Shown here one piece after another: positions 36,857-45,683 of a stretch of DNA of 64,000 bases. The first letter of the stretch is position 1. Each line of letters opens with the position of its first letter. Where the stretch lies: positions 248,001-312,000 of the forward strand of contig JADJSG010000005.1 of the NCBI GenBank assembly GCA_016711825.1, read 5' to 3'. Origin of the DNA: Bacteroidota bacterium (lineage in GTDB: Bacteria > Bacteroidota > Bacteroidia > Chitinophagales > Chitinophagaceae). Made by a program: the position numbers and the translations under genes. The notes under the pieces were generated by a model, which ran no database searches, had not been told where the DNA came from, and saw only the letters and a list, made by a program, of their open reading frames with translations.

Positions 36857-37363
36857 TTAATCTATAAATTTATTGCCATTATACGTACAGGTATTGAATA
36901 CACTGTCAGTAAGATTTAATTGTTGCACAAATAAAGTGATATCCAAACCATTGATATATCCATTGCCTGAATACACATAATTGCCTACCGTTTGCGCATC
37001 TAAGGTGATTTTTTCTACATCTATGGTTGCCAGCATTACATCGTCTGAATTTTCAAACAAATGATAAATGGAAACTCTGTTTGGCTGCGGCTCAGGTGTT
37101 ACCACAAGTGTTCTAAGTACTGGTACTAAACCATTACATCGATAATATCCATCAAATGTACCTATAAATTTTTCGTACATTTTAGTAGCGCAAAAAGGAC
37201 CTTCAAATCCTAAAGAACATTTACAACTTCCATCGCGACAAACTCCGTTGTTTTTGCAGATCATATCCTTACAAGGATCTTGATTACAAGCATTAAATAC
37301 TATTGCAGTAGACGTCAGGAAAAACATGACAATAGTAGCAAAAATGATTTTGATTCGTTTCAT
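36857..37363 (-). CDS. EGF-like domain lipoprotein (first of a pair)
   Basis: 168 aa. Signal segment with a lipobox-like FNAC (Cys26). EGF-like pattern CKDMICKNNGVCRDGSC followed by CSLGFEGPFC. The rest is a beta domain sharing FDGYYRCNG, the QTVGNYVYSGNGYINGLDITL region and overall length with the downstream paralog. It arose by tandem duplication; the two are about a third identical by eye. Probably surface- or periplasm-facing. Confidence 0.75.
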   Translation of the reverse strand: MKRIKIIFATIVMFFLTSTAIVFNACNQDPCKDMICKNNGVCRDGSCKCSLGFEGPFCATKMYEKFIGTFDGYYRCNGLVPVLRTLVVTPEPQPNRVSIYHLFENSDDVMLATIDVEKITLDAQTVGNYVYSGNGYINGLDITLFVQQLNLTDSVFNTCTYNGNKFID

Positions 37364-37382
37364 AATTTTACAATATGGATAA

Positions 37383-37390
37383 CAAACTTA
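37383..37390 (-). promoter_or_regulatory. -7 box (TAAGTTTG) for the EGF-lipoprotein pair
   Basis: TAnnTTTG match on the minus strand ending 19 nt before the ATG at 37363. Confidence 0.5.
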
Positions 37391-37425
37391 GTAAAAATAC
37401 TTTAACATTCTAGTTTTTTTATCTA

Positions 37426-38460
37426 TTAATTTTTTATTGCATTCCAACCTTGTGCTGTTAGCTTCACTTTATTGTTTCCATTGGTGATTAAGTTTTGGCC
37501 CTCTTCAGCACTTGTAATATGCCCAATGATGGTCATTAAAGGACAATTAGAGGCCTTTTCAAAATCTTTAGGATTGATGGTAAAAAGCAATTCGTAATCT
37601 TCGCCACCATTGAGTGCTGCTGTGGTAGCTGCAATATTAAATTTCTCTGCATTCAACCTTGTTTGTTCATGAATAGGTAGTTTCTCTTCATACAACATAC
37701 ACCCAACTTCACTTTGTTTGCAGATATGCAGTATCTCCGAACTCAAGCCATCACTTATGTCAATCATGGCTGTAGGGGTAATCTGGTGATTCGCAAACCA
37801 GGCTATCATATCCTTTTTGGCTTCAGGCTTCAATATCCGCTCTACTATATACGATTGATTTTCAAGGTCGGGTTGCAGGCCAGGTGTTTCTAAATAAATT
37901 TTCTTTTCTCTTTCAAGTAGCAATAAACCCATATAAGCAGCACCTAAATTACCAGTTACACAGATCAAGTCGTGGAGTTGAGCCCCTTTTCGGGTTACAA
38001 ATTTATTGTCTTCTACTTCACCAATAGCTGTAATGCTTATTACAAGTCCAGCAGTAGACGTTGTAGTATCACCACCTATCAAATCAACACCATATTTTTT
38101 ACAAGCAAAATGAATGCCTTCATAAAATTCATCCAAAGCTTCTACACTAAAACGATTTGAAATGGCAATACTCACTGTAATTTGGGTAGGTTGCGCATTC
38201 ATTGCATAAATATCCGATAAATTAACAATCACCGATTTATACCCCAAGTGTTTGAGTGGCATATACATCAAATCAAAATGGACTCCTTCAACCAGCATGT
38301 CAGTGGAAACCACCATTTGTTTGCCAAAAGAATCAATGACAGCAGCATCATCCCCAATACCTAATAAGGTACTTGCATTGTATATTTCTACTTCTTCGGT
38401 GAGGTGATCGATTAATCCGAATTCGCCCAAAGCCGCGATTTCTGTTCTCTTTTGTTGCAT
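37426..38460 (-). CDS. thiL: Thiamine-monophosphate kinase
   Basis: 344 aa. ThiL phosphorylates thiamine monophosphate to the diphosphate cofactor. Motifs: GEFGLIDHL, LLGIGDDAAVID (metal and ATP binding), STDMLVEGVHFDL, GYKSVIVNLSDIYAMNAQP, DLIGGDTTTS, VTGNLGAAYMGL, MIDISDGLSSEI and NGGEDYELLFT. The ATG at 38460 is chosen over one 6 codons upstream because the -7 box lies between them. Confidence 0.95.
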   Translation of the reverse strand: MQQKRTEIAALGEFGLIDHLTEEVEIYNASTLLGIGDDAAVIDSFGKQMVVSTDMLVEGVHFDLMYMPLKHLGYKSVIVNLSDIYAMNAQPTQITVSIAISNRFSVEALDEFYEGIHFACKKYGVDLIGGDTTTSTAGLVISITAIGEVEDNKFVTRKGAQLHDLICVTGNLGAAYMGLLLLEREKKIYLETPGLQPDLENQSYIVERILKPEAKKDMIAWFANHQITPTAMIDISDGLSSEILHICKQSEVGCMLYEEKLPIHEQTRLNAEKFNIAATTAALNGGEDYELLFTINPKDFEKASNCPLMTIIGHITSAEEGQNLITNGNNKVKLTAQGWNAIKN

Positions 38461-38464
38461 TGGG

Positions 38465-38472
38465 CAAAGATA
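38465..38472 (-). promoter_or_regulatory. -7 box (TATCTTTG) immediately before thiL
   Basis: TAnnTTTG match on the minus strand ending only 4 nt before the ATG at 38460. This predicts a leaderless or nearly leaderless thiL mRNA. Confidence 0.6.
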
Positions 38473-38492
38473 GGCCAATTCTAGACAATAAA

Positions 38493-38599
38493 TAATACCA
38501 GCGATTCATTAAAAGAGAGTCCATTTGTTAATAGCTTTAATGTAATGTGTGTGGACATTATACCGATAGTATTCAGACAACTTATTCAATACATTTGGT
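38493..38599. repeat. Dispersed intergenic repeat, copy 1
   Basis: About 107 bp starting TAATACCAGCGA and containing AGTCCATTTGTTA and ATGTGTGTGGACAT. A diverged direct copy lies at 40598-40702. It fills much of the 317-bp gap between thiL and the next gene; the rest of that gap shows nothing recognisable. Confidence 0.65.
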
Positions 38600-38795
38600 T
38601 TAAGAGTATATATACTATTGCCTTTTCATGTTGTATCAGCCCCTGGTTTGTGAAAGGTATTTGTTCATTTTGCGATGCGTATGAAAGTTTTAAATAATTA
38701 TGAGTACTAGACCAATCTATTTTCAAAAAAAATAAAATAATACAAATGATTACTATTACATTTATGACAAATTAAAAAAACTTAAACCCTCTTTT

Positions 38796-39239
38796 ATGAA
38801 GAAAAAACTTTTCGCCTTAGCAACGGTCATGTTGCTTACCGTATTTTTGAGCAATGTATATGCCCAGTATTATTGCTTTTTTGTTGACAACCAAAGTGGT
38901 GAGTCTTTCTACGAGCTCAGAATCAGAGCTACAGGAACCAACAACGCTTTTAGTGCGGATCTACTCCCAAAAGATTTAATCGAAAGTGGCAGACATTTTT
39001 GGGTTAAAACCGGTACTGACAAATACAACACCTACGATGTAAAAATCGTTCGTCTAGACGGTACTCCCCTGACCTTTACCTGGGAAGATGTAAGTGGCAA
39101 TATGCACACCAACAAACCTTTCATTTCGGTAAATGTAAAAGATTTACATACCTTAGTTATCGGTTCGGATGATGCTGGAAACCTAACTTTTGCTGTGCAC
39201 AATGATGATGCCTATGGATATGGGCATCCATGTGATTAA
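38796..39239 (+). CDS. Small secreted protein, 147 aa
   Basis: Signal peptide MKKKLFALATVMLLTVFLSNVYAQ, then about 120 residues of predicted beta structure (YYCFFVDNQSGESFYELRIRATG). I recognise no family. A cysteine near the start (YYC) and one at the end (PCD) could pair. TACATTTA at 38757, 31 nt before the ATG, may be its -7 box. A strong terminator follows at once, so it is transcribed alone. Confidence 0.7.
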   Translation: MKKKLFALATVMLLTVFLSNVYAQYYCFFVDNQSGESFYELRIRATGTNNAFSADLLPKDLIESGRHFWVKTGTDKYNTYDVKIVRLDGTPLTFTWEDVSGNMHTNKPFISVNVKDLHTLVIGSDDAGNLTFAVHNDDAYGYGHPCD

Positions 39240-39259
39240 AACGTATTTTTTAAATGAAT

Positions 39260-39291
39260 AAAAAGGGTTCGCAAAGATGCGAACCCTTTTT
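39260..39291 (+). terminator. Rho-independent terminator
   Basis: Perfect 13-bp stem AAAAAGGGTTCGC / GCGAACCCTTTTT with loop AAAGAT, ending in a T-run. It lies 20 bp after the 147-aa secreted protein gene. Confidence 0.9.
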
Positions 39292-39312
39292 GTTTCAATC
39301 AACTGTTAACCA

Positions 39313-39606
39313 CCCTCTTCGAAGGCTGCGCCTTCGTAAGTCCTATGTTCTTCATAGGTTTTACCTATTCATTTATACCTTAAATATTAAAATTTTATTC
39401 CAGTCGATTCCAATGATATATTTTCACATTACTTCAATAATATTTTTTAAGTAAGCTATTTATGAAATGAACCATTCTTATGATTTGCTATATTAAATCT
39501 AAATTTATTCATTTACGTTTCACTTATATCTACCGTATCCTTAAAATCATAGCCGTAGGCTATAAAGAACATAATGCTTGCGAAGGCGCAGCCTTCGAAG
39601 AGTGTG
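39313..39606. repeat. Inverted-repeat element with hairpin ends
   Basis: Two inverted copies of about 45-60 bp bound a roughly 190-bp A+T-rich spacer. The left end has CTTCGAAGGCTGCGCCTTCG followed by TATGTTCTTCATAGG. The right end, on the other strand, reads CTTCGAAGGCTGCGCCTTCG followed by TATGTTCTTTATAGCC. Each end itself folds (CGAAGGC stem). No gene is visible inside. It may be a MITE-like or REP-like element; family not recognised. Confidence 0.7.
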
Positions 39607-39713
39607 AGCAAAATGCAGCGATTTTATGTTTAAACATCATTGGTCCATAGACTTTGTAAACATCCCTAAAATAATATTTATACCCATCCATTCATTGTTG
39701 CTATTAATTCTCT

Positions 39714-39721
39714 TAATTTTG
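39714..39721 (+). promoter_or_regulatory. -7 box (TAATTTTG) for the class D beta-lactamase gene
   Basis: TAnnTTTG match ending 4 nt before the ATG at 39726, implying a leaderless message. Confidence 0.6.
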
Positions 39722-39725
39722 CGCC

Positions 39726-40583
39726 ATGTATAAATTTTTAATCTTAGCAATGACAGTGCTTACCATGTTCAGTGCTTGTCAGCGCGATAATATTCTAACA
39801 CAAGACCAGTGGGGACCAATATTTAAAAAATATGGTATCGACTCCGCATGTTTCGAACTTGCAGATAATAACCACGATATGATCTATATCTACAACCTCC
39901 AAAGAGCCAGTAAGCGTTTTTCGCCAGCTTCTACTTTCAAAATCATGAGTTCATTGATAGCCCTCGAAACCAATGTCGCACTGGATGAAAATTTAATCAT
40001 CCCATGGGATGGTGTTGCACGCAGACCTGAATGGGATAAAGATATGAATCTGCGTGAAGCGTTTAAAGTAAGCTGTGTACCTTATTATCAGGCACTTGCC
40101 CGCAAAATAGGAAAAGTAGATATGCAAAAATGGATTGACACCGTAAGATATGGCAACAAAAGAACCGGACCCAATGTGGACGATTTCTGGCTCAATGACA
40201 CTTTGCAAATTACACCTGATGAACAAGTGGGATTTATTAAAAAACTATATTTCGATAAATTGCCTTTTGCTCAACGCTCTCAACGTATCGTTCGGAGTTT
40301 GATGTTGCAGGAAGACAGCACCCATTACAAACTTTATTATAAAACGGGCACTCAAATGCCTCTGCGTAATAATAAGAAAGTAATATTAGCCTGGATCGTT
40401 GGTTTTGTAGAAAAAAGAGAAACGCAAATAGGGGTGGTTACCAAAAAAGAAGAAACCAATTACAAACCTTATTTCTTTGCCATGAATTTTGAAACAAGCG
40501 ATACGACCATGAATACCATGGATATACGTAAAAAGCTGCTCAAAGAAATATTAGCAGAACGTCGCATCATTATTCATGATTAA
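39726..40583 (+). CDS. Class D (OXA-like) beta-lactamase, predicted lipoprotein
   Basis: 285 aa. A signal segment with a lipobox-like FSAC (Cys18) is followed by a serine beta-lactamase fold with all class D motifs: S69-T-F-K72 (nucleophile and the lysine that is carboxylated in this family), S116-C-V, Y142-G-N and K206-T-G, plus W223 in AWIVGFVE. It hydrolyses beta-lactams by acylation and deacylation, or it may be a sensor-like homolog; substrate range cannot be read from sequence. Length is slightly above typical OXA enzymes. No mobile element is adjacent, so it looks chromosomal and intrinsic. A neighbouring regulator such as a BlaR/BlaI pair is not seen. Confidence 0.88.
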   Translation: MYKFLILAMTVLTMFSACQRDNILTQDQWGPIFKKYGIDSACFELADNNHDMIYIYNLQRASKRFSPASTFKIMSSLIALETNVALDENLIIPWDGVARRPEWDKDMNLREAFKVSCVPYYQALARKIGKVDMQKWIDTVRYGNKRTGPNVDDFWLNDTLQITPDEQVGFIKKLYFDKLPFAQRSQRIVRSLMLQEDSTHYKLYYKTGTQMPLRNNKKVILAWIVGFVEKRETQIGVVTKKEETNYKPYFFAMNFETSDTTMNTMDIRKKLLKEILAERRIIIHD

Positions 40584-40597
40584 AGCTTAAACAGCGC

Positions 40598-40702
40598 TAA
40601 TACCAACGACACATAAAAGATAGTCCATTTGTTATGAGCTTAAATACAATGTGTGTGGGCATGATACCTATATTTTTCACACTACTTATTAAATAAATTT
40701 GG
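40598..40702. repeat. Dispersed intergenic repeat, copy 2
   Basis: About 105 bp, a diverged direct copy of 38493-38599 (shared TAATACCA, AGTCCATTTGTTA, ATGTGTGTGG, then ACTTATT near the end). It lies in the 279-bp gap between the beta-lactamase and M16 genes. The rest of that gap (40703-40862) shows nothing certain. Confidence 0.65.
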
Positions 40703-40862
40703 GATTACTTCAATATCCTTATTACCAATAAGGAATTCAAGCAATGCCGAAGTGAAATAAGAAATACTCCAAGTGTTCGTTTTAACAAAGAACAGAATAC
40801 ATGATTTCAATCGGCATTTACCAATGTAAGATTTAATATTTACAGATGAATAAAAAGCTTGA

Positions 40863-43742
40863 TTATTCAGGCATCAACATCGCATGCATTTTATTGGTCG
40901 AGCTCAAATACTTATTGGCAGCAGCTTGTAGCTGGGCAGGTGTAATGGCTTTTAACCTTGTTTCAAGATTCATGATATTTTCATAAGGTAGCTGATACTG
41001 TTGGTATTTGCTCAAACTTGACATCCAAAATCCATTGGTTTGTATCCCGGTTTTGTATTTTTGCAAGGCCGTTTCAGTCGCTTTTTTCAATTCATCGGCG
41101 GTAATATTACCATTTTGTTTGGTACTATTTAATATTTCCCAAAGGGCCACTTTTACCTTCTCAGCGTTTTCAGGTCCACAAGGCAAATAGCTTTGCATAC
41201 TAAATTTTTCTTTAGGGAATTTAGTGAGTCTTAAACCTACTCCACCCCCATAAATAGCACTCATTTTTTCACGAATAATATCGGTAATTCTGTTATTAAT
41301 GACTTCAGACAATAAATTAAGGGTCATTTCATCGGTTTGGTTATAAGGCGTATAAAAATAGCTCATTTCGGTGACCATACTTTTGGCCTCCTTACCTGCT
41401 TTCACCACAAAAGTGTTTTCACCCATACGAGGTTCCATACCGATGTCTTTGGTAGCAGCGGTTACCGCTTCATTGCCTAATCCTCCGATATATTTTTCTA
41501 CCAGCATTTTAAATTTATCTTCAGGAATGCTCCCTACAAAAAAATAATTCATACCATTGGCACTGGCAAATCGTTGCTTGTAAAATGCAAGTGCATTATC
41601 AACATTTATTTTTTCAAAATCTTGTGCATCAGGAATTTCTTTACTTCGTGGATGATTATTATAAAGAAAACGGTTCAAAGTATCGCCATAAAAACTTTGC
41701 GGATCTGATTTCATTTGAGCCAGCATTTGTACTTGTCTGTTTTTATACGAATCAAATGACATCATATCTTTTCGTGGAGAAGTGCATTTGAGATATAACA
41801 ATTGCATCGCAGTTTCTAAATCTTTTACAGATGACCGGCCTTGTATCATCTCTGAATTGACATCTACTATCACATTCACCTGCGCTGTTTTGCCTGTCAT
41901 GAATTTTTGTAAATCTGTATTTGAAAATGCGCCATACCCCATTTCATCAATTACATTATTACTGTAATCGGCACTTTCTATATCAGCACCGGTATACAAT
42001 GATGAGCCTCCAAAACGATAAGCCGAAAAAAGGATTTCATCATTTTTAAAATCTGTTTTTTTGTAAGTCACCTTGGCACCATTGCTGAGGGTCCAGTGAG
42101 TAGTGCCAATAAGTGCATTTTTTTCTTCTTTACTTACTTTGCCAGCGATAGGGTCAGTAGACAATAAAGTGGTTGGCAAGGCTTTTTCTTCATACGCCAC
42201 GATATCACTTTTTAGGGCTTGGTCTACATATGATTTTAGCTGTCCATCGTTCGGTAAATTATCGCCTGATTTGGTGGTCACTAATGCAAAATAGGTTTGA
42301 TCAATGGAGATTTCCTCTTTTAGTTTGTTGACCTCTTCTAAACCAATAGATGCTAAATTGCTTTTCACTACATTATACTCCCATGCGATGCCAGGTGCAG
42401 GTTCGTTGGTTAAAAAGTGACGTACCAATTCATCTACTCTTACACGCGATTCCGTTTTATCGCGTTCATTATAGCTTTTTTCAAAATTGGCTAATAAAGA
42501 TGCTTTTGCTCTTTCGAGTTCTGCTTTGGTAAATCCAAATTTTTTAATTTTTAAGGACTCTTTGATCAAAGCTTCTGTAGCTTCTTTTATTTTATCGGTG
42601 CCACAAATTGCATAGAGTTGAAAGTTTTCCCAACCCCTGGCCCAACCACCATTGTAACCCCCAAAACCAAAGATAAAGGGCGGATTTGCGGTGTTTTTCA
42701 ATTCTTCAAAACGGCCTGATATCATATTGTTGAATAATTGTTGTTTGATATCATCCATGTATTCACCCATGGTTGTTGATTCTTCTTTTTTTGTACTGTT
42801 CCCTATTATTTGCACTGTAGTATAAGGTGCCTCCTGATCGCTCAATACCATGGCTTTGCTACTTTTACGAGCAGGCAAATCAAATGATTTTGGGCGTGGA
42901 CGTGGATTGGCTGGGTTTTTAAAACCGCTAAATTTTTCCTTGATAAGACGTTCAGCCTCTGCAGGTTCAATATCACCAACAACCATTACAGCCTGTAAGT
43001 TAGGACGGTACCAGTCATGATAAAAACGCTTGATTACATCATGTTTAAAATTTTTGAGCAGCTCATCGTCACCGATGGGTAAACGTTCAGCGTACAAGGA
43101 TTGATTGAGGTATTCGGGCAACCATTTTTTCATCATTCGATCATCGGCGCCTTTACCTAATCTGCTTTCTTCAAGCACCACTTTACGTTCTTTATCAATT
43201 TCATCATTTTCCATTAAAGCAGCTCCGCTCCAATCGGCAATGATTTGAAAACCTCGTTCAATTTTTGTTTTATCATCGGCGGGTATCGGTAATATATAAA
43301 CTGTTTCATCAAAACTGGTATATGCATTCAGATCTGCGCCAAAATCAACCCCTATACTTTGCAAATAATGAACTACTTCATTTTTAGGGAAATTTTTTAA
43401 GCCATTAAAATTCATGTGTTCCATCAAATGAGCCAAACCCAATTGATCGGCATCTTCAAGTATAGAACCTGCATTCACAGCCATACGTAGTTCTATTTTC
43501 TTTTCTGGTTTTTTATTTTGTATGATATAATATTTAAGTCCATTGGGCAATATCCCCGTTTTAATTTTTGGATCGAGTGGAATTTTATCACCTGGCTTTT
43601 GTGCAAAAACCAAAAAGGGTAAAAAGAAACAACAAAGTGCGATGAACCAGGCAATGCGTCTGGTTGTTTGACGGGCATTGTGAAGCTGAGGTGTGTGCTT
43701 CATTAAAGAGCGTAATGCTTGAATGGATGGTTTCATGTTCAT
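40863..43742 (-). CDS. M16 family zinc protease (PqqL-like, two-domain)
   Basis: 959 aa. An N-terminal hydrophobic segment (about residues 28-47, ending VFAQ) serves as signal sequence. The first M16 domain has the inverted zinc motif H105-L-M-E-H109, with the downstream glutamate expected about 75 residues later in the DKERKVVLEESR region. The second, catalytically silent half follows (about 500-930, with ERFASANGMNYFFVGSI-type words). Such proteins degrade peptides in the periplasm. It starts at an ATG at 43742; a second methionine two codons later is equally possible. No operon partner. Confidence 0.92.
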   Translation of the reverse strand: MNMKPSIQALRSLMKHTPQLHNARQTTRRIAWFIALCCFFLPFLVFAQKPGDKIPLDPKIKTGILPNGLKYYIIQNKKPEKKIELRMAVNAGSILEDADQLGLAHLMEHMNFNGLKNFPKNEVVHYLQSIGVDFGADLNAYTSFDETVYILPIPADDKTKIERGFQIIADWSGAALMENDEIDKERKVVLEESRLGKGADDRMMKKWLPEYLNQSLYAERLPIGDDELLKNFKHDVIKRFYHDWYRPNLQAVMVVGDIEPAEAERLIKEKFSGFKNPANPRPRPKSFDLPARKSSKAMVLSDQEAPYTTVQIIGNSTKKEESTTMGEYMDDIKQQLFNNMISGRFEELKNTANPPFIFGFGGYNGGWARGWENFQLYAICGTDKIKEATEALIKESLKIKKFGFTKAELERAKASLLANFEKSYNERDKTESRVRVDELVRHFLTNEPAPGIAWEYNVVKSNLASIGLEEVNKLKEEISIDQTYFALVTTKSGDNLPNDGQLKSYVDQALKSDIVAYEEKALPTTLLSTDPIAGKVSKEEKNALIGTTHWTLSNGAKVTYKKTDFKNDEILFSAYRFGGSSLYTGADIESADYSNNVIDEMGYGAFSNTDLQKFMTGKTAQVNVIVDVNSEMIQGRSSVKDLETAMQLLYLKCTSPRKDMMSFDSYKNRQVQMLAQMKSDPQSFYGDTLNRFLYNNHPRSKEIPDAQDFEKINVDNALAFYKQRFASANGMNYFFVGSIPEDKFKMLVEKYIGGLGNEAVTAATKDIGMEPRMGENTFVVKAGKEAKSMVTEMSYFYTPYNQTDEMTLNLLSEVINNRITDIIREKMSAIYGGGVGLRLTKFPKEKFSMQSYLPCGPENAEKVKVALWEILNSTKQNGNITADELKKATETALQKYKTGIQTNGFWMSSLSKYQQYQLPYENIMNLETRLKAITPAQLQAAANKYLSSTNKMHAMLMPE

Positions 43743-43754
43743 TGAATTTGAATA

Positions 43755-43762
43755 CTAATATA
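43755..43762 (-). promoter_or_regulatory. -7 box (TATATTAG) for the M16 protease gene
   Basis: TTAG variant on the minus strand ending 12 nt before the ATG at 43742. Confidence 0.4.
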
Positions 43763-43850
43763 CAAATGAAAATGTTCCGCATGTTCTTTTTTTTAAAATA
43801 TCTTGTTGTGGTAGGCACTTAGATGTAAGGAATAATCATTCATCCGATGG

Positions 43851-43955
43851 CATTGTTAAGCGTTATTTTGGGCGGCACACACGCTATTCGTTCCAAGTCC
43901 ACCCATGCGAAGCGCCTGGTGCGGGCTTTCCACTGCTATCGTTGCCGCAATAGAA
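43851..43955. other. GC-rich island in the intergenic region before the propeller array
   Basis: A stretch of about 100 bp far richer in G+C than its surroundings, containing GGGCGGCACACACGC, GCGAAGCGCCTGGTGCGGGC and ATCGTTGCCGCAA. No ORF or strong hairpin explains it. The rest of the gap from 43743 to 44041 shows nothing else. Confidence 0.5.
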
Positions 43956-44041
43956 GCCAAGTAGATGATTCATGTTGATGATTTCAAAAAGGCTTTTTAC
44001 TTACATTGTAAATCGTATATGACATCCTTGGAAGGGAACAA

Positions 44042-44173
44042 ATGAAAATTGATTTACATTCTGATAATAATAAAGTAAGTATTAATGTATCTTCGTTAAG
44101 GCAAGGACTATATACATTTAGCTATCTTATGAATAATAGGCAACAAACAACAGGCAAACTATTAATTGAATAG
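44042..44173 (+). pseudogene. T9SS C-terminal sorting-domain relic, copy 1
   Basis: A 43-codon open frame encoding KIDLHSDNNKVSINVSSLR, then QGLYTFSYLMNNRQ and finally TGKLLIE before TAG. This is the typical last part of a T9SS type A sorting domain with no protein in front of it. The TAG lies 2 bases before the ATG of the first propeller-family gene. It is either the 3' end of a deleted upstream gene or a relic left by tandem duplication. Confidence 0.75.
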
Positions 44174-44175
44174 TA

Positions 44176-45642
44176 ATGACAAAAAAAGTGATTTTAATAT
44201 TAATACTACTGCAAACAATTGTTTGCAGTAGTGTTGTTGCTCAATCAAAACGCAGTAATGAGTGGATTACCGGGGGGGGAGGGGCAAGAGTAAAGTTTAC
44301 TGGAAGTGGTATTATTACTACGGATGACCATTTCATACTTTCATATTTTACTGGTGGAAACTCTGCAATAAGTGATACGAACGGAAACTTAATCTTAGCC
44401 AGTGACGGCTTTAATATTTATGACAGCAATGCAAATTATATAGATGATGGAGATACCATAGTCCCGGTCAGTTATTATAATCAATATAACGGGTGGAATT
44501 CACTATCACAAAGCAGTATCTTCTTGCCGATGGATAGTAATAAATATTATTTTATAACCCCTGCAAATAGTGAGGGTAATTTATGTTTTAGTTGCCATAA
44601 TGACGTAATGTTATATAGTGTAATAGATATGGATGCGAATGGCGGTGCAGGAAAAGTAGTAAAGCGTATAATACCTTTTGCAGAAAATGGACAATTCAGA
44701 AAAACGCAAATGATGGCATGCCGTCATGCGAATGGTAAGGACTGGTGGCTGCTGAAACAAGCAGGAGACAGTAACCGAGTACATAAATTTCTTTTTCAGC
44801 AAGATACGGTGATAGACAAAGGCTATCAGCAATTCGATTATCCGGTGTGGGGAGCATGGGATATTACTGGCATGAGTACATTTAACGCAGATGGTAATAA
44901 ATATGCCACTACTTCACACGGGAGTTCTTCCGGCAAAGTATTTTTAGCAGATTTTGACAGATGTTATGGCGAACTTACTAACCCTAAAGAAATCATTATG
45001 CCAAAAGGGTCGCAGTATAATCCTAATTTTCCAAATGATAGCGAGCGGCTAGCTAAGGGCGTAGCCTTTTCACCCAATAATCAATTTTTGTATGTGATAG
45101 GGCAGTTCAATATCTGGCAATATGATTTAACTGATAATAGCTGGTTTCATGTGACAGGCATGGATACAACATTTATGCAGTTTCAACATTATGACGCTTC
45201 TTATTATGGATCAGATGGGAAATTATACATTGGAAATTTTGGAGGTCTTAGTAAACAAATGAGCCGTATTGATAATCCTGATGTAAAAGGAGCAGGGTGT
45301 AACTTTTGTCCTCGTTGCTTAAGGCTTGATACATTGGGTGTCAATACCGCGTATGCTGGTACTCCACCCTGTATGCCAAATTATAGTTTAGGCGCACAAA
45401 TATGCTGGCCAGAATCAACCAAAGACATAGAGAATAATAAAAAAAAGTTAGAAGTATATCCTAATCCGAGCAGTACTTCCCTGTATATTAAAACAGAAAG
45501 TAAGGAGCAAAGGGAATTATTCAATTCCATTGGTCAATTATTATTTACCACCAAAGAGAATGAAATAGATGTGCGTAAATATAGTAAAGGCGTATATTAC
45601 CTCAAGGTAGCAAGCAAATTTAAAAAAATTATCATCGAATAA
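44176..45642 (+). CDS. T9SS-sorted propeller-like protein, tandem copy 1
   Basis: 488 aa. Signal peptide (MTKKVILILILLQTIVCSSVVAQ), then a variable segment (about 25-62) and a conserved core. The core words are SDTNGNLILASDGFNIYD, SSIFLPMDSNKYYFITPA and LYSVIDMDANGGAGKVVKR. FRKTQMMACRHANGKDWWLLKQ and GVAFSPNNQFLYVIGQFNIWQYD follow. These resemble the WD40-like propellers of Bacteroidota gliding/sorting proteins. Conserved cysteines are C137-x-x-C140-H141 and C375-x-x-C378-x-x-C381. A T9SS type A sorting domain ends the protein (LEVYPNPSSTSLYIK to SKFKKIIIE). It should be exported to the cell surface. Function unknown; five relatives follow. Confidence 0.8.
   Translation: MTKKVILILILLQTIVCSSVVAQSKRSNEWITGGGGARVKFTGSGIITTDDHFILSYFTGGNSAISDTNGNLILASDGFNIYDSNANYIDDGDTIVPVSYYNQYNGWNSLSQSSIFLPMDSNKYYFITPANSEGNLCFSCHNDVMLYSVIDMDANGGAGKVVKRIIPFAENGQFRKTQMMACRHANGKDWWLLKQAGDSNRVHKFLFQQDTVIDKGYQQFDYPVWGAWDITGMSTFNADGNKYATTSHGSSSGKVFLADFDRCYGELTNPKEIIMPKGSQYNPNFPNDSERLAKGVAFSPNNQFLYVIGQFNIWQYDLTDNSWFHVTGMDTTFMQFQHYDASYYGSDGKLYIGNFGGLSKQMSRIDNPDVKGAGCNFCPRCLRLDTLGVNTAYAGTPPCMPNYSLGAQICWPESTKDIENNKKKLEVYPNPSSTSLYIKTESKEQRELFNSIGQLLFTTKENEIDVRKYSKGVYYLKVASKFKKIIIE
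44205..44232 (+). repeat. Perfect 28-nt palindrome in the signal-peptide codons of copy 1
   Basis: Half-site ACTACTGCAAACAA followed directly by its reverse complement. It encodes LLQTIVCSS and lies about 30 nt after the ATG. Confidence 0.9.
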
Positions 45643-45683
45643 AATCATGCAAAAACAATACATAAAGGCAAACTATTAATAGA

